From: Desulfovibrio sp. 86
GTDB taxonomy: Bacteria > Desulfobacterota > Desulfovibrionia > Desulfovibrionales > Desulfovibrionaceae
NCBI RefSeq assembly: GCF_902702915.1
Contig: NZ_LR738849.1
Span: 3,385,001 to 3,449,000 of the forward strand
Length of the DNA stretch: 64,000 bases
Direction of reading: 5' to 3'
Shown here: piece by piece, positions 1 through 9,722 of the stretch
Layout: each line of letters starts with the position of its first letter
Numbering within the stretch: the stretch's first letter is position 1
Position numbers and translations under genes: made by a program
Notes under the pieces: generated by a model
Databases searched by the model: none
The model's input: the letters and a program-made list of their open reading frames with translations, nothing else
What the model was told of the DNA's origin: nothing

Positions 1-1328
<1,328 letters not shown>

Positions 1329-1378
1329 TTATGAAAAAAACTCCTTCCTTCCCTGTCAATTAAATATTTGACAACTTT

Positions 1379-1494
1379 GTTGGTAGCCATGGAGGAGAGG
1401 GTACACCCAATCCCATTCCGAACTTGGAAGTTAAGCTCTCCATCGCCGATGATACTGCATAACGTCATGTGGGAAAGTAGGCCGCTGCCAACAT
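1379..1494 (+). rRNA. rrf: 5S ribosomal RNA
   Basis: The sequence has 5S hallmarks: TGGTAGCCATGGAGGAGAGG at the 5' side, the loop B/C block TCCCATTCCGAACTTGGAAG, TTAAGCTCTCCATCGCCGATGATACTGC, and a 3' end GGCCGCTGCCAAC that pairs with the 5' strand. It lies about 50 bp after the 23S gene and is followed by an intrinsic terminator, so it closes the rRNA operon. Ends are accurate to a few bases. Confidence 0.95.
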
Positions 1495-1500
1495 CTTTTA

Positions 1501-1536
1501 AAAAGCCCTTCGCTGCTACAGCGCGAAGGGCTTTTT
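1501..1536 (+). terminator. rRNA operon terminator
   Basis: A GC-rich hairpin with arms AAAAGCCCTTCGC and GCGAAGGGCTTTTT follows the 5S gene immediately and ends in a T-run. It is a textbook rho-independent terminator for the rRNA transcript. Confidence 0.9.
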
Positions 1537-1836
1537 GCCGTTCTGTAGCTAGATCTTCCTTTCATTTAACGCAGCCTGATTCCTTGCCGTTTCCCATATC
1601 CTTCCTTTTGGCCGCCTGCGCGGCGGGCGGCAGAGGGGGCTTGTTAGGGGCTGTGTCCCTCCGAGGCCCCCTCTGCACTCCCCCCGGACGACCCCCTGAG
1701 GCTTTCCAAAGCTTTACGCCCGCGAGGGCTGCGCGGCCTCTGCTGCGGGAGCTTCCTCGCTGCGCTCGGCGATCTCCCTCCGCACCGCGCAACGCCAGCG
1801 TACGATTTGCAGCTAATCAAAGATCAATGCGAACGT
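1537..1836. other. Intergenic stretch without a supported gene
   Basis: The stretch is GC-rich between about 1600 and 1800. Open frames occur on both strands but are proline- or arginine-rich, lack a good ribosome binding site and show no recognisable domain. I see no gene here. The stretch separates the functional 5S gene from a 5S relic. Confidence 0.6.
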
Positions 1837-1919
1837 AGGGTACATTGAATCCCATTTCGAACTTGGAAGTTAAGCTCTCCATCGTCGATGATACTGCATA
1901 ACGTCATGTGGGAAACTAA
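1837..1919 (+). pseudogene. Decayed 5S rRNA copy
   Basis: About 83 bases match positions 40-120 of the upstream functional 5S gene with a handful of changes. The core CGAACTTGGAAGTTAAGCTC and ATGATACTGCATAACGTCAT are kept. The 5' strand of the terminal helix is missing, and the 3' side diverges after GTGGGAAA. It therefore cannot fold as 5S rRNA and is read as a relic of an extra 5S copy or of a recombined rRNA operon end. Confidence 0.85.
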
Positions 1920-2116
1920 AGAAAAATTGCCGTGCCTGCAGGGTAGCCTGCCGCTCAAAGACCAAGTGGTGAAGGGTCGCTGCAAAATAATTTTGCCTTG
2001 GTAAGCATTTGTATGTCTGTTGTTTGACAATACTCTGCTGCAGTTTTCTTTGTGATTATGTTGAAGGCGCTCATACTCAGAGCTTGTTGGAGAGGGAAGG
2101 CGGTCCTGGTCGTTCA

Positions 2117-2151
2117 AAAGGCGCTGCGTAAGAATACTTGACAGCGCCTTT
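2117..2151 (-). terminator. Terminator-like hairpin after the DMT permease operon
   Basis: Perfect 10-bp arms AAAGGCGCTG and CAGCGCCTTT enclose a 15-base loop. On the minus strand the hairpin ends in four Ts. It lies about 80 bp beyond the stop codon of the minus-strand permease gene, so it probably ends that operon. Confidence 0.5.
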
Positions 2152-2231
2152 CTCATGGCAACGGAGAAGGAGTGCAGCAATGCAGACTATGAAAGGGTCA
2201 AATTAGAGTTATGCGTACGCCCGTGATTGCA

Positions 2232-3137
2232 CTATTCTTTACTCTTGTCAGTGGTCAATAAAAGTACGGCTCCAAGCACTAGCGCGCAACCTAACCAGCC
2301 AAGGGGGGTAAAATTCTCATCCCAAAACAACCAGACCCACAGAGTACCGAGTACTGGTTCCAAATGGCAGGTAACAGCGGCGCGGACGAGGCTGATGCGC
2401 TTTAGCCCCATGCCATAACAAAAATATGCCAAATAGCAGGTTAAAAAACCGAGAACTATGAGCCATGCCCAGATATCAAGACTGTGGGTAATGTGAATGG
2501 GTTCAAAAAATCCCAGGGCAATACAGCCACCAAGAAGCATGTAGGCGTAGATAGCAGCAGTTGAATAGCGCGTCTGCCACCAACGATAAAAAGGGTAGTG
2601 TGTTGCGTAGCAGAAGCCAGCTAGCAACCCAAAAAGTATCCCCATAATGGATGCCTCACCGGGAATGCTGCCCCCAGTGAAGCAAACTAGTGCCGTGCCG
2701 CATAGAGCTATGCCAATGGCCAGAATTTTACGTTTTGTGATCTGCTCTTTAAAAAGAAGCCGAGAAAAAAAGGCAACCCATACAGGGGCCGTGTATAACA
2801 GTACTACTGCAGTGCCCCCGCCACTGAATTTGATGGAGATCTGCACGGCGGCGAAAAAGACAGCCGTGCCCCATAGTCCAAAAAGCATAAAAAGTAGCGC
2901 ATCACGAATATTGACGCGCCATGAGCCTGTTATTGCCGCGTGGATTATGAAGCATAGGCAGCCGATAGCCGCCCGCCAGAATGCTGTTTCAAGAGGCAAC
3001 AAACCGCCCGCAATGCAAAATTTAGAGGCAACGCCCAGCAAAGACCAAAAAAATGCCGCAAACAAAATCCACACATAGCCACTGTCTTGTGGATTTACCT
3101 GCAACATGAGGTCTCCGACTGTGCCGTCTTTTTGCAT
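2232..3137 (-). CDS. DMT-superfamily (EamA-type) permease
   Basis: This 301-residue inner-membrane protein has about ten hydrophobic segments arranged as two halves, each resembling an EamA domain (roughly residues 20-150 and 165-298). EamA proteins export metabolites or amino acids; the substrate cannot be told from sequence. The start is supported by AAGGAG a few bases upstream of the ATG. The gene begins 10 bp after the stop of the phosphatase-like gene, and that gene overlaps the deacetylase gene, so the three form one minus-strand operon. Its place there hints at a glycan- or lipid-related substrate, but this is inference. Confidence 0.88.
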   Translation of the reverse strand: MQKDGTVGDLMLQVNPQDSGYVWILFAAFFWSLLGVASKFCIAGGLLPLETAFWRAAIGCLCFIIHAAITGSWRVNIRDALLFMLFGLWGTAVFFAAVQISIKFSGGGTAVVLLYTAPVWVAFFSRLLFKEQITKRKILAIGIALCGTALVCFTGGSIPGEASIMGILFGLLAGFCYATHYPFYRWWQTRYSTAAIYAYMLLGGCIALGFFEPIHITHSLDIWAWLIVLGFLTCYLAYFCYGMGLKRISLVRAAVTCHLEPVLGTLWVWLFWDENFTPLGWLGCALVLGAVLLLTTDKSKE

Positions 3138-3147
3138 TGTCCGCTCC

Positions 3148-3933
3148 TTATGTTGACTGTCTGTCCACTGCCAGCCCCAGCGCCCGCAGAATAAGATCGG
3201 CTATATCGGTCTGTTGAGAAGGCATGGTCTGGTTTTTCCAGGCTGTGCCCAACAGCCATAGCGGAACACGCCGGGTCGCTTCTGTATTGTCATTGTGTTT
3301 GTGGTCTTCATCCATGCCATGGTCACTGGTCACCAGCACAGAATAACCGAGACTTAGCCACAGCGGGAGCCATTTGGCCAACAGCCCGTCAGCGTGGCGT
3401 GCGGCATCGCGATATTCACGGCTGCGGGCACCGTAACAGTGCCCCGCATAGTCAATGCCCATAGAATGCACCAGTAAGAGATTCGGAACAAAACATTGAC
3501 AAAGTGCGGCAGCATCATGAAAAAGTTCATCGTCAGGGTAGGCGTCGTTACTGTAAAACAGGCCATGTTCGATGGGCATGCCTGGGGCGTTGGTCAAACG
3601 ATGTCGCGCTGGCTCAAAGGGGGAGGTGTTGCACAACTCGCTCATCCAGTAGTAGGCGGCAGCGGCGGTTACAAATCCCGCATTTTGCGCCCTGGAAAAG
3701 ATGGTAGGTGCGGGGCAAGGCCGCAGGTCGCCATTATGAAAAATACCGCTTTGCGCAGGTGGCAATCCGCAGAGCAGCGTTGCGTAGGCAGGTCGGGAAA
3801 GTGGGGGAAGAAAGCACATGAGTTCGGCGTATTGAGCTTCGCCGACCTCCTCAAGAGCTTGCGGATAGGAAAGGCATTGCCTGGCTGTGGCAGCAGCGAG
3901 TCCGTCCAGCAGGACCATGATTACGCGGGGCAT
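3148..3933 (-). CDS. Alkaline-phosphatase superfamily protein (type I phosphodiesterase/nucleotide pyrophosphatase-like)
   Basis: The 261-residue protein carries the two-metal site of the alkaline phosphatase superfamily: VLLDGL near the N-terminus supplies the first Asp, a Ser/Thr segment around LSRPAYATLLCG supplies the probable nucleophile, and HSMGIDYAGH and TSDHGM supply the later metal ligands. No signal peptide is seen, so it is probably cytoplasmic. Its ATG overlaps the stop of the upstream deacetylase gene by one base (TAATG), implying translational coupling. Likely reaction: hydrolysis of a phosphodiester or phosphomonoester on a small molecule or glycan precursor. The exact substrate is unknown. 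Confidence 0.8.
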   Translation of the reverse strand: MPRVIMVLLDGLAAATARQCLSYPQALEEVGEAQYAELMCFLPPLSRPAYATLLCGLPPAQSGIFHNGDLRPCPAPTIFSRAQNAGFVTAAAAYYWMSELCNTSPFEPARHRLTNAPGMPIEHGLFYSNDAYPDDELFHDAAALCQCFVPNLLLVHSMGIDYAGHCYGARSREYRDAARHADGLLAKWLPLWLSLGYSVLVTSDHGMDEDHKHNDNTEATRRVPLWLLGTAWKNQTMPSQQTDIADLILRALGLAVDRQST

Positions 3934-4943
3934 TACCAGTCACCATCTCCCGTGGGGCGTGTTCCAAAATGCAAAGAAGGCGCAAGAGCGCGAAACTCCG
4001 CCGCAGTAACTCCAATGACGTCATGATTTTCACGCAGCCAGCGCAGGTAGTCATAAATTTTTTGGTACAAGGCGTCGGCTGCGGCTTTGTCTGGTATGTT
4101 GGGAGAACCACCTGGCAGCATTTCGGAAGAGTGCCAGAAAAGACTGAGCACCCGTCCCCCGCGCCGTAACAACATCTTGGTCGCTGCACGCATGATGGAT
4201 TGGCTGTGCCATACAGGATTGGGGCTTAACGCTCCCCAGAAATGAAAAGAATCCACCATCGGCCACCTGCGGGTCAAACTGTACCAGAGGCGGGCCAGAA
4301 ACGGATGCAGCGGCAACTGTGTAACCGGAGACTCCAGAAGGCCGGGAGCGTCATCGACCCAATACGGGTCAGTCGGCGCAAGAAAATGGTCTGGCCCGCC
4401 AGGAAAAACCCGTAACGGACAGACGGAACTGTCGAAGGTAATGCCTTCCTCCACCAGCAAGGGGCGTACACTGGATTTCAGATCCCAGCGCCCCATGCGG
4501 AAGCTGGTCAGGGGCGCGCCTTGAAAATCAAGTCCGGCGTCCAGCAGGGTTCGCAGGCGTTGCCGCAGCAGTTCGCGCGGCAAGACATCCGTGCGGATGG
4601 GGGGGCCTTCCCCGCAATGGGGAGAACCCTCGCACGAGAGGAACGGCGGCGTACTCCAATGATGGAGGTGAGCGGCAATTTCAGCCTGACATTTGTCACG
4701 CATCCAGGCCAGGTGGGGGCGGGCTTCATTGCTGCTGAAAACGGTATGGGCGCAAAAAAGCGTCAAAGGGAAGTCCAGATCGCGGGTAAGGGGGGCAAGT
4801 CGTGGGAGCAGGCCCACATTGCGTACGCCGCATCCCGAAGACGCATACCGCCCTGAAAAAAGCCCTTCTTCTTCCACATCAAGGCTGACAATGACGTAAA
4901 GAGGTTGGCTGGTGCTCTGCTGTGCGGCTGATGGCTTGGTCAT
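3933..4943 (-). CDS. Polysaccharide deacetylase-like protein (NodB fold)
   Basis: The 336-residue protein opens with YVIVSLDVEEEGLF, matching the metal-binding Asp strand of NodB-type carbohydrate esterases. It continues with EIAAHLHHWSTPP, which resembles the H-x(3-4)-H metal motif, and a C-terminal segment ending in a conserved-looking WHSSEM. Such enzymes remove acetyl groups from N-acetylated sugars in cell-wall or envelope glycans. It is the first gene of a three-gene minus-strand operon and is divergent from the glycosyltransferase block, separated by about 215 bp. The start is uncertain because no strong ribosome binding site precedes the ATG. Confidence 0.78.
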   Translation of the reverse strand: MTKPSAAQQSTSQPLYVIVSLDVEEEGLFSGRYASSGCGVRNVGLLPRLAPLTRDLDFPLTLFCAHTVFSSNEARPHLAWMRDKCQAEIAAHLHHWSTPPFLSCEGSPHCGEGPPIRTDVLPRELLRQRLRTLLDAGLDFQGAPLTSFRMGRWDLKSSVRPLLVEEGITFDSSVCPLRVFPGGPDHFLAPTDPYWVDDAPGLLESPVTQLPLHPFLARLWYSLTRRWPMVDSFHFWGALSPNPVWHSQSIMRAATKMLLRRGGRVLSLFWHSSEMLPGGSPNIPDKAAADALYQKIYDYLRWLRENHDVIGVTAAEFRALAPSLHFGTRPTGDGDW

Positions 4944-5158
4944 TGCGCCATTGTAAACTCAACGTCCTGGTATGGCAATGTAATAGAGTCCCAACAAAGG
5001 ATGAAAACTGTCGCATGCCTGGTAGGGCGTCGCTTGCAAATAGCTCTGGAATACATAAAAATGGGCGCAATCGTTCACCTGGGGCGGGTTGTCCTGTTCG
5101 GGTTGAATGCTTAGCGCCGAAAGGTTCAGCCAAGGCTTTTCGCGCCATAAGGAGAATC

Positions 5159-6256
5159 ATGCCCACACCTCTGCGCGTTCTTTTTTTGATGGAAGACCTT
5201 TGCTTCGGCGGAACACAGCGTCAAACGCTGGAATTGGCCCGCCGCCTCGATAGAAAAAGATTCACTCCGGTCATGCTTACCCTTACAGGGCCGACTGATC
5301 TCGACGCTTCCGCCCATGAAGCAGGAATTGAGTTGCATCATATAGGCATGGGGCGGCGGGTGCCTGTGTTCTTTTTTATGCAATTGGCCGTCATCCTGAG
5401 GAGGCTGGCCCCGGATATCATTGTGCCCTGCACAGCCTTGCCCAATATTTGGGGCCGTATATGGGGGCGCGCACTGCGCCTTTTTGACGGAACCAGGCGT
5501 CCAATGATAGTTGGCACCTGCCGTGGCGGAGGCGCCCCGGCACGCCAGCATGAAAAGTACTTTTGGCGTTTGGCTGACCATATGGTATGCAATTCTGAGG
5601 CCCTGCTTAAAATATTACAGGACTTTGGCGTTCCTTCTGGCCGGATCAGCTATATACCGAACGGTGTGGATACGGAGTTCTTTGTTCCAGCAAAACCTGC
5701 ACCTTCACAACGGGAGCCGCTCATACTTTGCGTCGCCCGCCTGGCAGGCGACAAGGATCATCTGACGCTGCTGCGCGCCTTTGAACTTGTGTTGCAGCGT
5801 TGTCCTTCTGCCCGTTTGCGCCTGGTAGGCGATGGGCCGGAAGAAGCCGTGCTCAAGCGTTGGGCCGCAGAAAATCCTGCGGGCTGCAGTGTTGATTTTG
5901 TTCCCGGTGGGCTGGACATGCGGCCCCATTACGCTGCCGCCCGCATTTTTGCCTTGTCTTCGGCGCGGGAAGGGCAGCCGAATGTTATTCTTGAAGCCAT
6001 GTCCAGTGGATTGCCTGTATGCGCCACTTCTGTGGGGGGAATCCCGCGTCTGGTTGAGCATGAAAATAGCGGGTTGCTTTCGCCAGCGGGAGATGCCGCC
6101 ACGTTGGCGCGCCATTGCTGCCGCCTGCTTGAGGACAGCGCCTTGTGTGATTCTATGGGGGCTGTGGGCAGGCACAGGGTTGAGAGGGCTTTTTCCTTTG
6201 CGTCAATGGTAACGGAACATGAAAAAATATTCAGCCATATTGGTATGTTGATGTGA
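5159..6256 (+). CDS. GT4-family glycosyltransferase
   Basis: The 365-residue protein begins MPTPLRVLFLMEDLCFGGTQ, a typical GT-B N-terminal strand and glycine loop. It contains YIPNGVDTEFF in the linker and a C-terminal nucleotide-sugar site with SAREGQPNVILEAMSSGLP, where the E-x7-E pair lies. GT4 enzymes transfer a sugar from an activated donor with retention of configuration, here presumably to a lipid-linked or envelope glycan. The ORF can be extended to 4922, but AAGGAG at 5149-5154 is well spaced before the ATG at 5159 and the upstream residues do not resemble the family. First gene of the plus-strand glycan block. Confidence 0.9.
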   Translation: MPTPLRVLFLMEDLCFGGTQRQTLELARRLDRKRFTPVMLTLTGPTDLDASAHEAGIELHHIGMGRRVPVFFFMQLAVILRRLAPDIIVPCTALPNIWGRIWGRALRLFDGTRRPMIVGTCRGGGAPARQHEKYFWRLADHMVCNSEALLKILQDFGVPSGRISYIPNGVDTEFFVPAKPAPSQREPLILCVARLAGDKDHLTLLRAFELVLQRCPSARLRLVGDGPEEAVLKRWAAENPAGCSVDFVPGGLDMRPHYAAARIFALSSAREGQPNVILEAMSSGLPVCATSVGGIPRLVEHENSGLLSPAGDAATLARHCCRLLEDSALCDSMGAVGRHRVERAFSFASMVTEHEKIFSHIGMLM

Positions 6257-6279
6257 TTTTGTGCAGAAGAGAGTCATGT

Positions 6280-6957
6280 ATGAAATGTATGAACAAAGCT
6301 CAAGTAACACTTGAAGCATTGATCGGGCCAGATCCCATCCCCGATTCCGAGATGGCAGGTCTTGCCCAAAGAATAAAACATAGTTTAACTCGTTGCGTGT
6401 CTGATGCTTGTGGCGAGACCTTTTTACGGCACAGGGGGCGTTTGCGGATTGGCTGCCTGCTGTTGGCCGGCCTGATGGTTCTTTGCCAGGGAGGCTTTTA
6501 TGAGCCCCGGGCTCAGGAGAACGCATCCACAACTACAGACGTGGCGCCGGATGTTGGCGGTGAAAGCAAACCTCACACTGACGCGGCCAAGGAAGAGGCC
6601 GTGGCTTCGGAGCCCTCGGGGGGGCCTGTTGAGGTGAGAGAGCTTTGGACGGGCTCCCTCTATTCTTCAACCTACAGGGTTGGCCTATGCTTTTCGGCCG
6701 ACGGAAATGTGCGTGGCGTCGTATACTTACGCCTGTACAACGGCAAAGTAGACGTGTACCACATCGTCGGCAGCGTCAAGAATAATGAAGTCCGGGCGCG
6801 GCATTCTTCAGGTCATGCCTTTAAAGGGCGTCTCGTTTCCAATGATAAGGTCGAGGGCACGATTACGTTGAAAAACGGTATGAAGGTGCAGCTTGAAGGC
6901 AAGCGCACTCTTGACGTTCCCCTTGCACCTGAAAATTGTGCGCCCTTGCCGGAATAA
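6280..6957 (+). CDS. Unknown membrane-anchored protein
   Basis: The 225-residue product is not recognised. Around residues 60-75 lies a hydrophobic stretch (IGCLLLAGLMVLCQGGF), probably a signal anchor. An acidic, Ser/Thr/Ala-rich spacer follows, then a compact C-terminal region (about 120-215) of alternating hydrophobic residues suggesting a beta-sandwich. The start at 6280 is chosen because AGAAGAGAG lies about 8 bp upstream; an alternative in-frame ATG at 6253 overlaps the previous gene. It sits between two glycosyltransferase genes, so an envelope-glycan role is plausible, but nothing in the sequence proves it. Confidence 0.75.
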   Translation: MKCMNKAQVTLEALIGPDPIPDSEMAGLAQRIKHSLTRCVSDACGETFLRHRGRLRIGCLLLAGLMVLCQGGFYEPRAQENASTTTDVAPDVGGESKPHTDAAKEEAVASEPSGGPVEVRELWTGSLYSSTYRVGLCFSADGNVRGVVYLRLYNGKVDVYHIVGSVKNNEVRARHSSGHAFKGRLVSNDKVEGTITLKNGMKVQLEGKRTLDVPLAPENCAPLPE

Positions 6958-7031
6958 TGCGAATACTGTGGCGAAGACAAAAATCTTGATCCGTAAGGCT
7001 CCGGGTTCTGTGTTATTGTGAAGGAGTAGCT

Positions 7032-8213
7032 ATGTTTTGGCTTTGGTTAGCGCTGGCAAGCTTCAAATGTTTGTTGCTTTATATTCTGGCAAAGACGGGT
7101 GAATCCCTGCCGCGCCGTGTACGCCTTGACGAGGCGGCCAACCGCGCCCTGCCGGAAGACCGGTGGCCTGTAGTGGGGATGATTGTGCCTATGGCCGGAA
7201 CGGACAGGCGTATGTCTGCGGCAGTGCGAAGCTTGCTTATCCAGAACTATCCCCAATATATTCCCGTCCTCGTTACGGCGAAGAATGAAGAACCCGCAGC
7301 GGATCTCGTCCGCAGCATACAGAATGACTATCCCCATGTACGGCATGTGGTCGCTGGAGCAGCGCAACATTGCGGGCAAAAAAATCATAACAGCCTTCGC
7401 GGTGTGGCCGCTGTAAAGGACGATGTGGAAGTTTTTGTCTTTTGCGACAGCACGCACATGGCCAGGCCAAATTTTTTACGTCATCTTGTGGGCCCCATTG
7501 CCACAGGGGAAGCGGAGTTTTCCACTGGCTATCATGTCGTGGACCCGAGAGATCAGCGTCCGGTAACGCTTGCCTACGCCTTGTGCGTTTTGCTTATGCG
7601 GCTTTTGCAGGCCGTATCGTCCTTAACCCAGCTCTGGGGCGGGGCCATGGCAATGACGCGCGAAGCCTTCAGCAGGTTCGCTGTTGAAGAACTGTGGGCA
7701 AGCAACGTTGTTGACGACTGCTCGCTTTCCGCTCGTCTGCAAAGTTTGCGGGTGCCGGTGCGCTTATGCCCCGGTGCGCTTCTGCATACGGAGGCCGCGA
7801 AACATGAACGTCAGGTCTGGCGTGCCTGGCTGGAACGACAGGTTCTTTTTCTCAAATTTTGCATGCCGTTGCAGTGGGGCTTGCTGGGCTTCATGTGCGC
7901 GGCAATGGTTCTGCCCCCTTTGCTGGCAGTCTTCATGCTGTTGGGGTGGCTTTTTGCCAAGGTCAGCGGGCTGACCATTGTATTGGTGCTGTTGTGGGTG
8001 GTGCTGCTGGCCAAGGTTCTGCATTTGTGGCGAAACCTCTTGAAGCGAACCATTTCACTCGCGCGTTGGTGTCTGAGCTTTTTGGACGCCGTGGCGATGT
8101 TTGCACTGGTCTATGTGCGCAGTCTGCCCGCCAGAAGCATTGTCTGGCACGGTCAGCGTTATGTGGTTGGGCCGTGCGGCAAGGTACTGCGGATAGAGCG
8201 GCGTTTTGAATGA
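7032..8213 (+). CDS. Membrane GT2-type glycosyltransferase (ceramide glucosyltransferase-like)
   Basis: This 393-residue protein has an N-terminal transmembrane helix, a cytoplasmic GT-A catalytic domain (about 45-280), and two or three C-terminal hydrophobic segments. Visible motifs are VFVFCDSTHMARP (sugar-nucleotide/metal Asp), WGGAMAMTREAF, and VVDDCSLSARLQ (catalytic Asp), followed by ERQVLFLK in place of the Q-x-x-R-W motif of processive enzymes. This layout resembles GT21/ceramide glucosyltransferases, which add a single sugar to a lipid. AAGGAG precedes the ATG at the ideal distance. It probably glycosylates a membrane lipid acceptor made or moved by the neighbouring genes. Confidence 0.85.
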   Translation: MFWLWLALASFKCLLLYILAKTGESLPRRVRLDEAANRALPEDRWPVVGMIVPMAGTDRRMSAAVRSLLIQNYPQYIPVLVTAKNEEPAADLVRSIQNDYPHVRHVVAGAAQHCGQKNHNSLRGVAAVKDDVEVFVFCDSTHMARPNFLRHLVGPIATGEAEFSTGYHVVDPRDQRPVTLAYALCVLLMRLLQAVSSLTQLWGGAMAMTREAFSRFAVEELWASNVVDDCSLSARLQSLRVPVRLCPGALLHTEAAKHERQVWRAWLERQVLFLKFCMPLQWGLLGFMCAAMVLPPLLAVFMLLGWLFAKVSGLTIVLVLLWVVLLAKVLHLWRNLLKRTISLARWCLSFLDAVAMFALVYVRSLPARSIVWHGQRYVVGPCGKVLRIERRFE

Positions 8214-8470
8214 AGTGGCAAAATTTTTTCGACAAGACGATCTGAGTGTTTGTCGGCAGTCGGGCCAGCAGCCTTGGTGGGCGGATAGCCTTTGACATAT
8301 GGCTGTTCTGGCATATATAATACTTTGCTCATTTTGAGCAAAAGTGAAAATTCTCCTGGCCTGCTGTTGGGGGGAAAGATTGATACGGTACGTATGCGGC
8401 GACTGATTACGCTTTGTTGACACCACGCGCGTTACAGTTTGTTCAATGATATTTTTACAGTGGTTTTGTC

Positions 8471-9661
8471 ATGATTGCCATGTCCGACCTTTTTCGCGTC
8501 AGCCTGCGTCAGGTTGTGCGCCAGCGCGGCTTCGGGGTGATATTGTCTATCGCCCTGGGCATCACGGCCTTTATTGTTCTATCAGTGCTTGGGCGAGAAA
8601 TTCGCTACAAAGTCGGCCAGGATATGGTTTTGATGGGGGGGGTAAACGTTGTCCGCGTATATATGGATGACGCCCAGTACCCTGGTCAGCCCATGCGGGG
8701 CTTTTACCCCGACTCCATTGAAGCCCTGCGCCGTCTGCCCGGTGTGGGCATGGTCAGCCAGAACATCCGGGAGGGCAAAGGGTTTGCCCTGCGCGGAGAG
8801 GGTGAACGTACGGTCAATGTGTACTTTATTGGCATTGACCAGTATTTTTCTGATGTCTTTTCCGTGTCGCTGGTTGCCGGGCGCTTTATGGACACTGAAG
8901 ATGTCACTGCCCATAAACGCGTATGCATGCTTGGCCGTGAAGCCGCCCAGGACCTTTATGGCGATCCTGCGCAGGCTGTGGGGAAACTGCTGTTTCTCCA
9001 ACAGGATGTTTTTGAAGTGGTGGGAGTGGTCAGTGGCGTGATGCTTGGCAGTTGGTCGCAAGGGGGCTTTTTGCCCTATACGACCATGATTGACCGAAAC
9101 TGGGGGGGCGACAAGGTGACGCGACTGTTTGTCCGCGCCATCGGCTGGCAGGATGTCCCCCCCCTGGTAAAAGAAATCCCCACTGTTGTCAGGGATCATC
9201 AGGCTGCTCCCTACCTTGTCGTGCACACCCAGGAAGATCAACTGGTCCGCATTCAGGACACATTCCTGTGGGTTGAGGTGCTTCTCTGGCTTGGTATCGC
9301 CGCGTCTCTGATGCTCGGCGGCTTCGGTATCTGGTATGGCACCTTTGCCGCCGTGCGTGCGCGTACTCGTGAAGTGGGCCTCAAGAAGGCCATGGGCGGA
9401 TCGGACACCGATATTCTGGCCCAGTTTTTGGCTGAAGCCCTGTGTAAATCCGTGGCTGGCGGCGTGTTGGGCATTGCCGTGGGCATCACGCTGGTTGAAG
9501 TGGGGGCCTTGTCCTTGGGAACAGGCATTTCCTACCCGCTGCTGCTGGCCAGCAGCTTGGGCAGTATTGTTTTTTCCGCCGTTATCGGTGTGGCTGGCGG
9601 CCTATACCCGGCTGTTCAGGCAAGCCGGATGGATGTTGTTACGGCTCTGCGTTTTGAGTAA
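8471..9661 (+). CDS. MacB/FtsX-type ABC transporter permease
   Basis: The 396-residue protein has one transmembrane helix near residues 20-42, a large extracytoplasmic domain of the MacB periplasmic-core type (about 45-270), and three C-terminal helices (about 275-390) forming an FtsX domain. The RTREVGLKKAMG segment between helices is a typical coupling motif of this family. These permeases work with a LolD/MacB-like ATPase to move lipids, peptides or lipoproteins without a classical import channel. The next gene, 61 bp downstream, supplies such an ATPase fused to a glycosyltransferase. The start is uncertain: an ATG three codons downstream is also possible and neither has a strong Shine-Dalgarno. 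Confidence 0.88.
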   Translation: MIAMSDLFRVSLRQVVRQRGFGVILSIALGITAFIVLSVLGREIRYKVGQDMVLMGGVNVVRVYMDDAQYPGQPMRGFYPDSIEALRRLPGVGMVSQNIREGKGFALRGEGERTVNVYFIGIDQYFSDVFSVSLVAGRFMDTEDVTAHKRVCMLGREAAQDLYGDPAQAVGKLLFLQQDVFEVVGVVSGVMLGSWSQGGFLPYTTMIDRNWGGDKVTRLFVRAIGWQDVPPLVKEIPTVVRDHQAAPYLVVHTQEDQLVRIQDTFLWVEVLLWLGIAASLMLGGFGIWYGTFAAVRARTREVGLKKAMGGSDTDILAQFLAEALCKSVAGGVLGIAVGITLVEVGALSLGTGISYPLLLASSLGSIVFSAVIGVAGGLYPAVQASRMDVVTALRFE

Positions 9662-9722
9662 AAAATTCTGGCGGCCTGTTCACCGAGATGGCGGAACCGG
9701 CTGCTTATGGATAGGGTGATTC

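Noticed and set aside
1562-1792. A GC-rich 76-codon minus-strand frame after the rRNA operon
   Set aside because: It is Arg/Gly/Pro-rich, has no ribosome binding site and overlaps other frames of similar length; no domain is visible.
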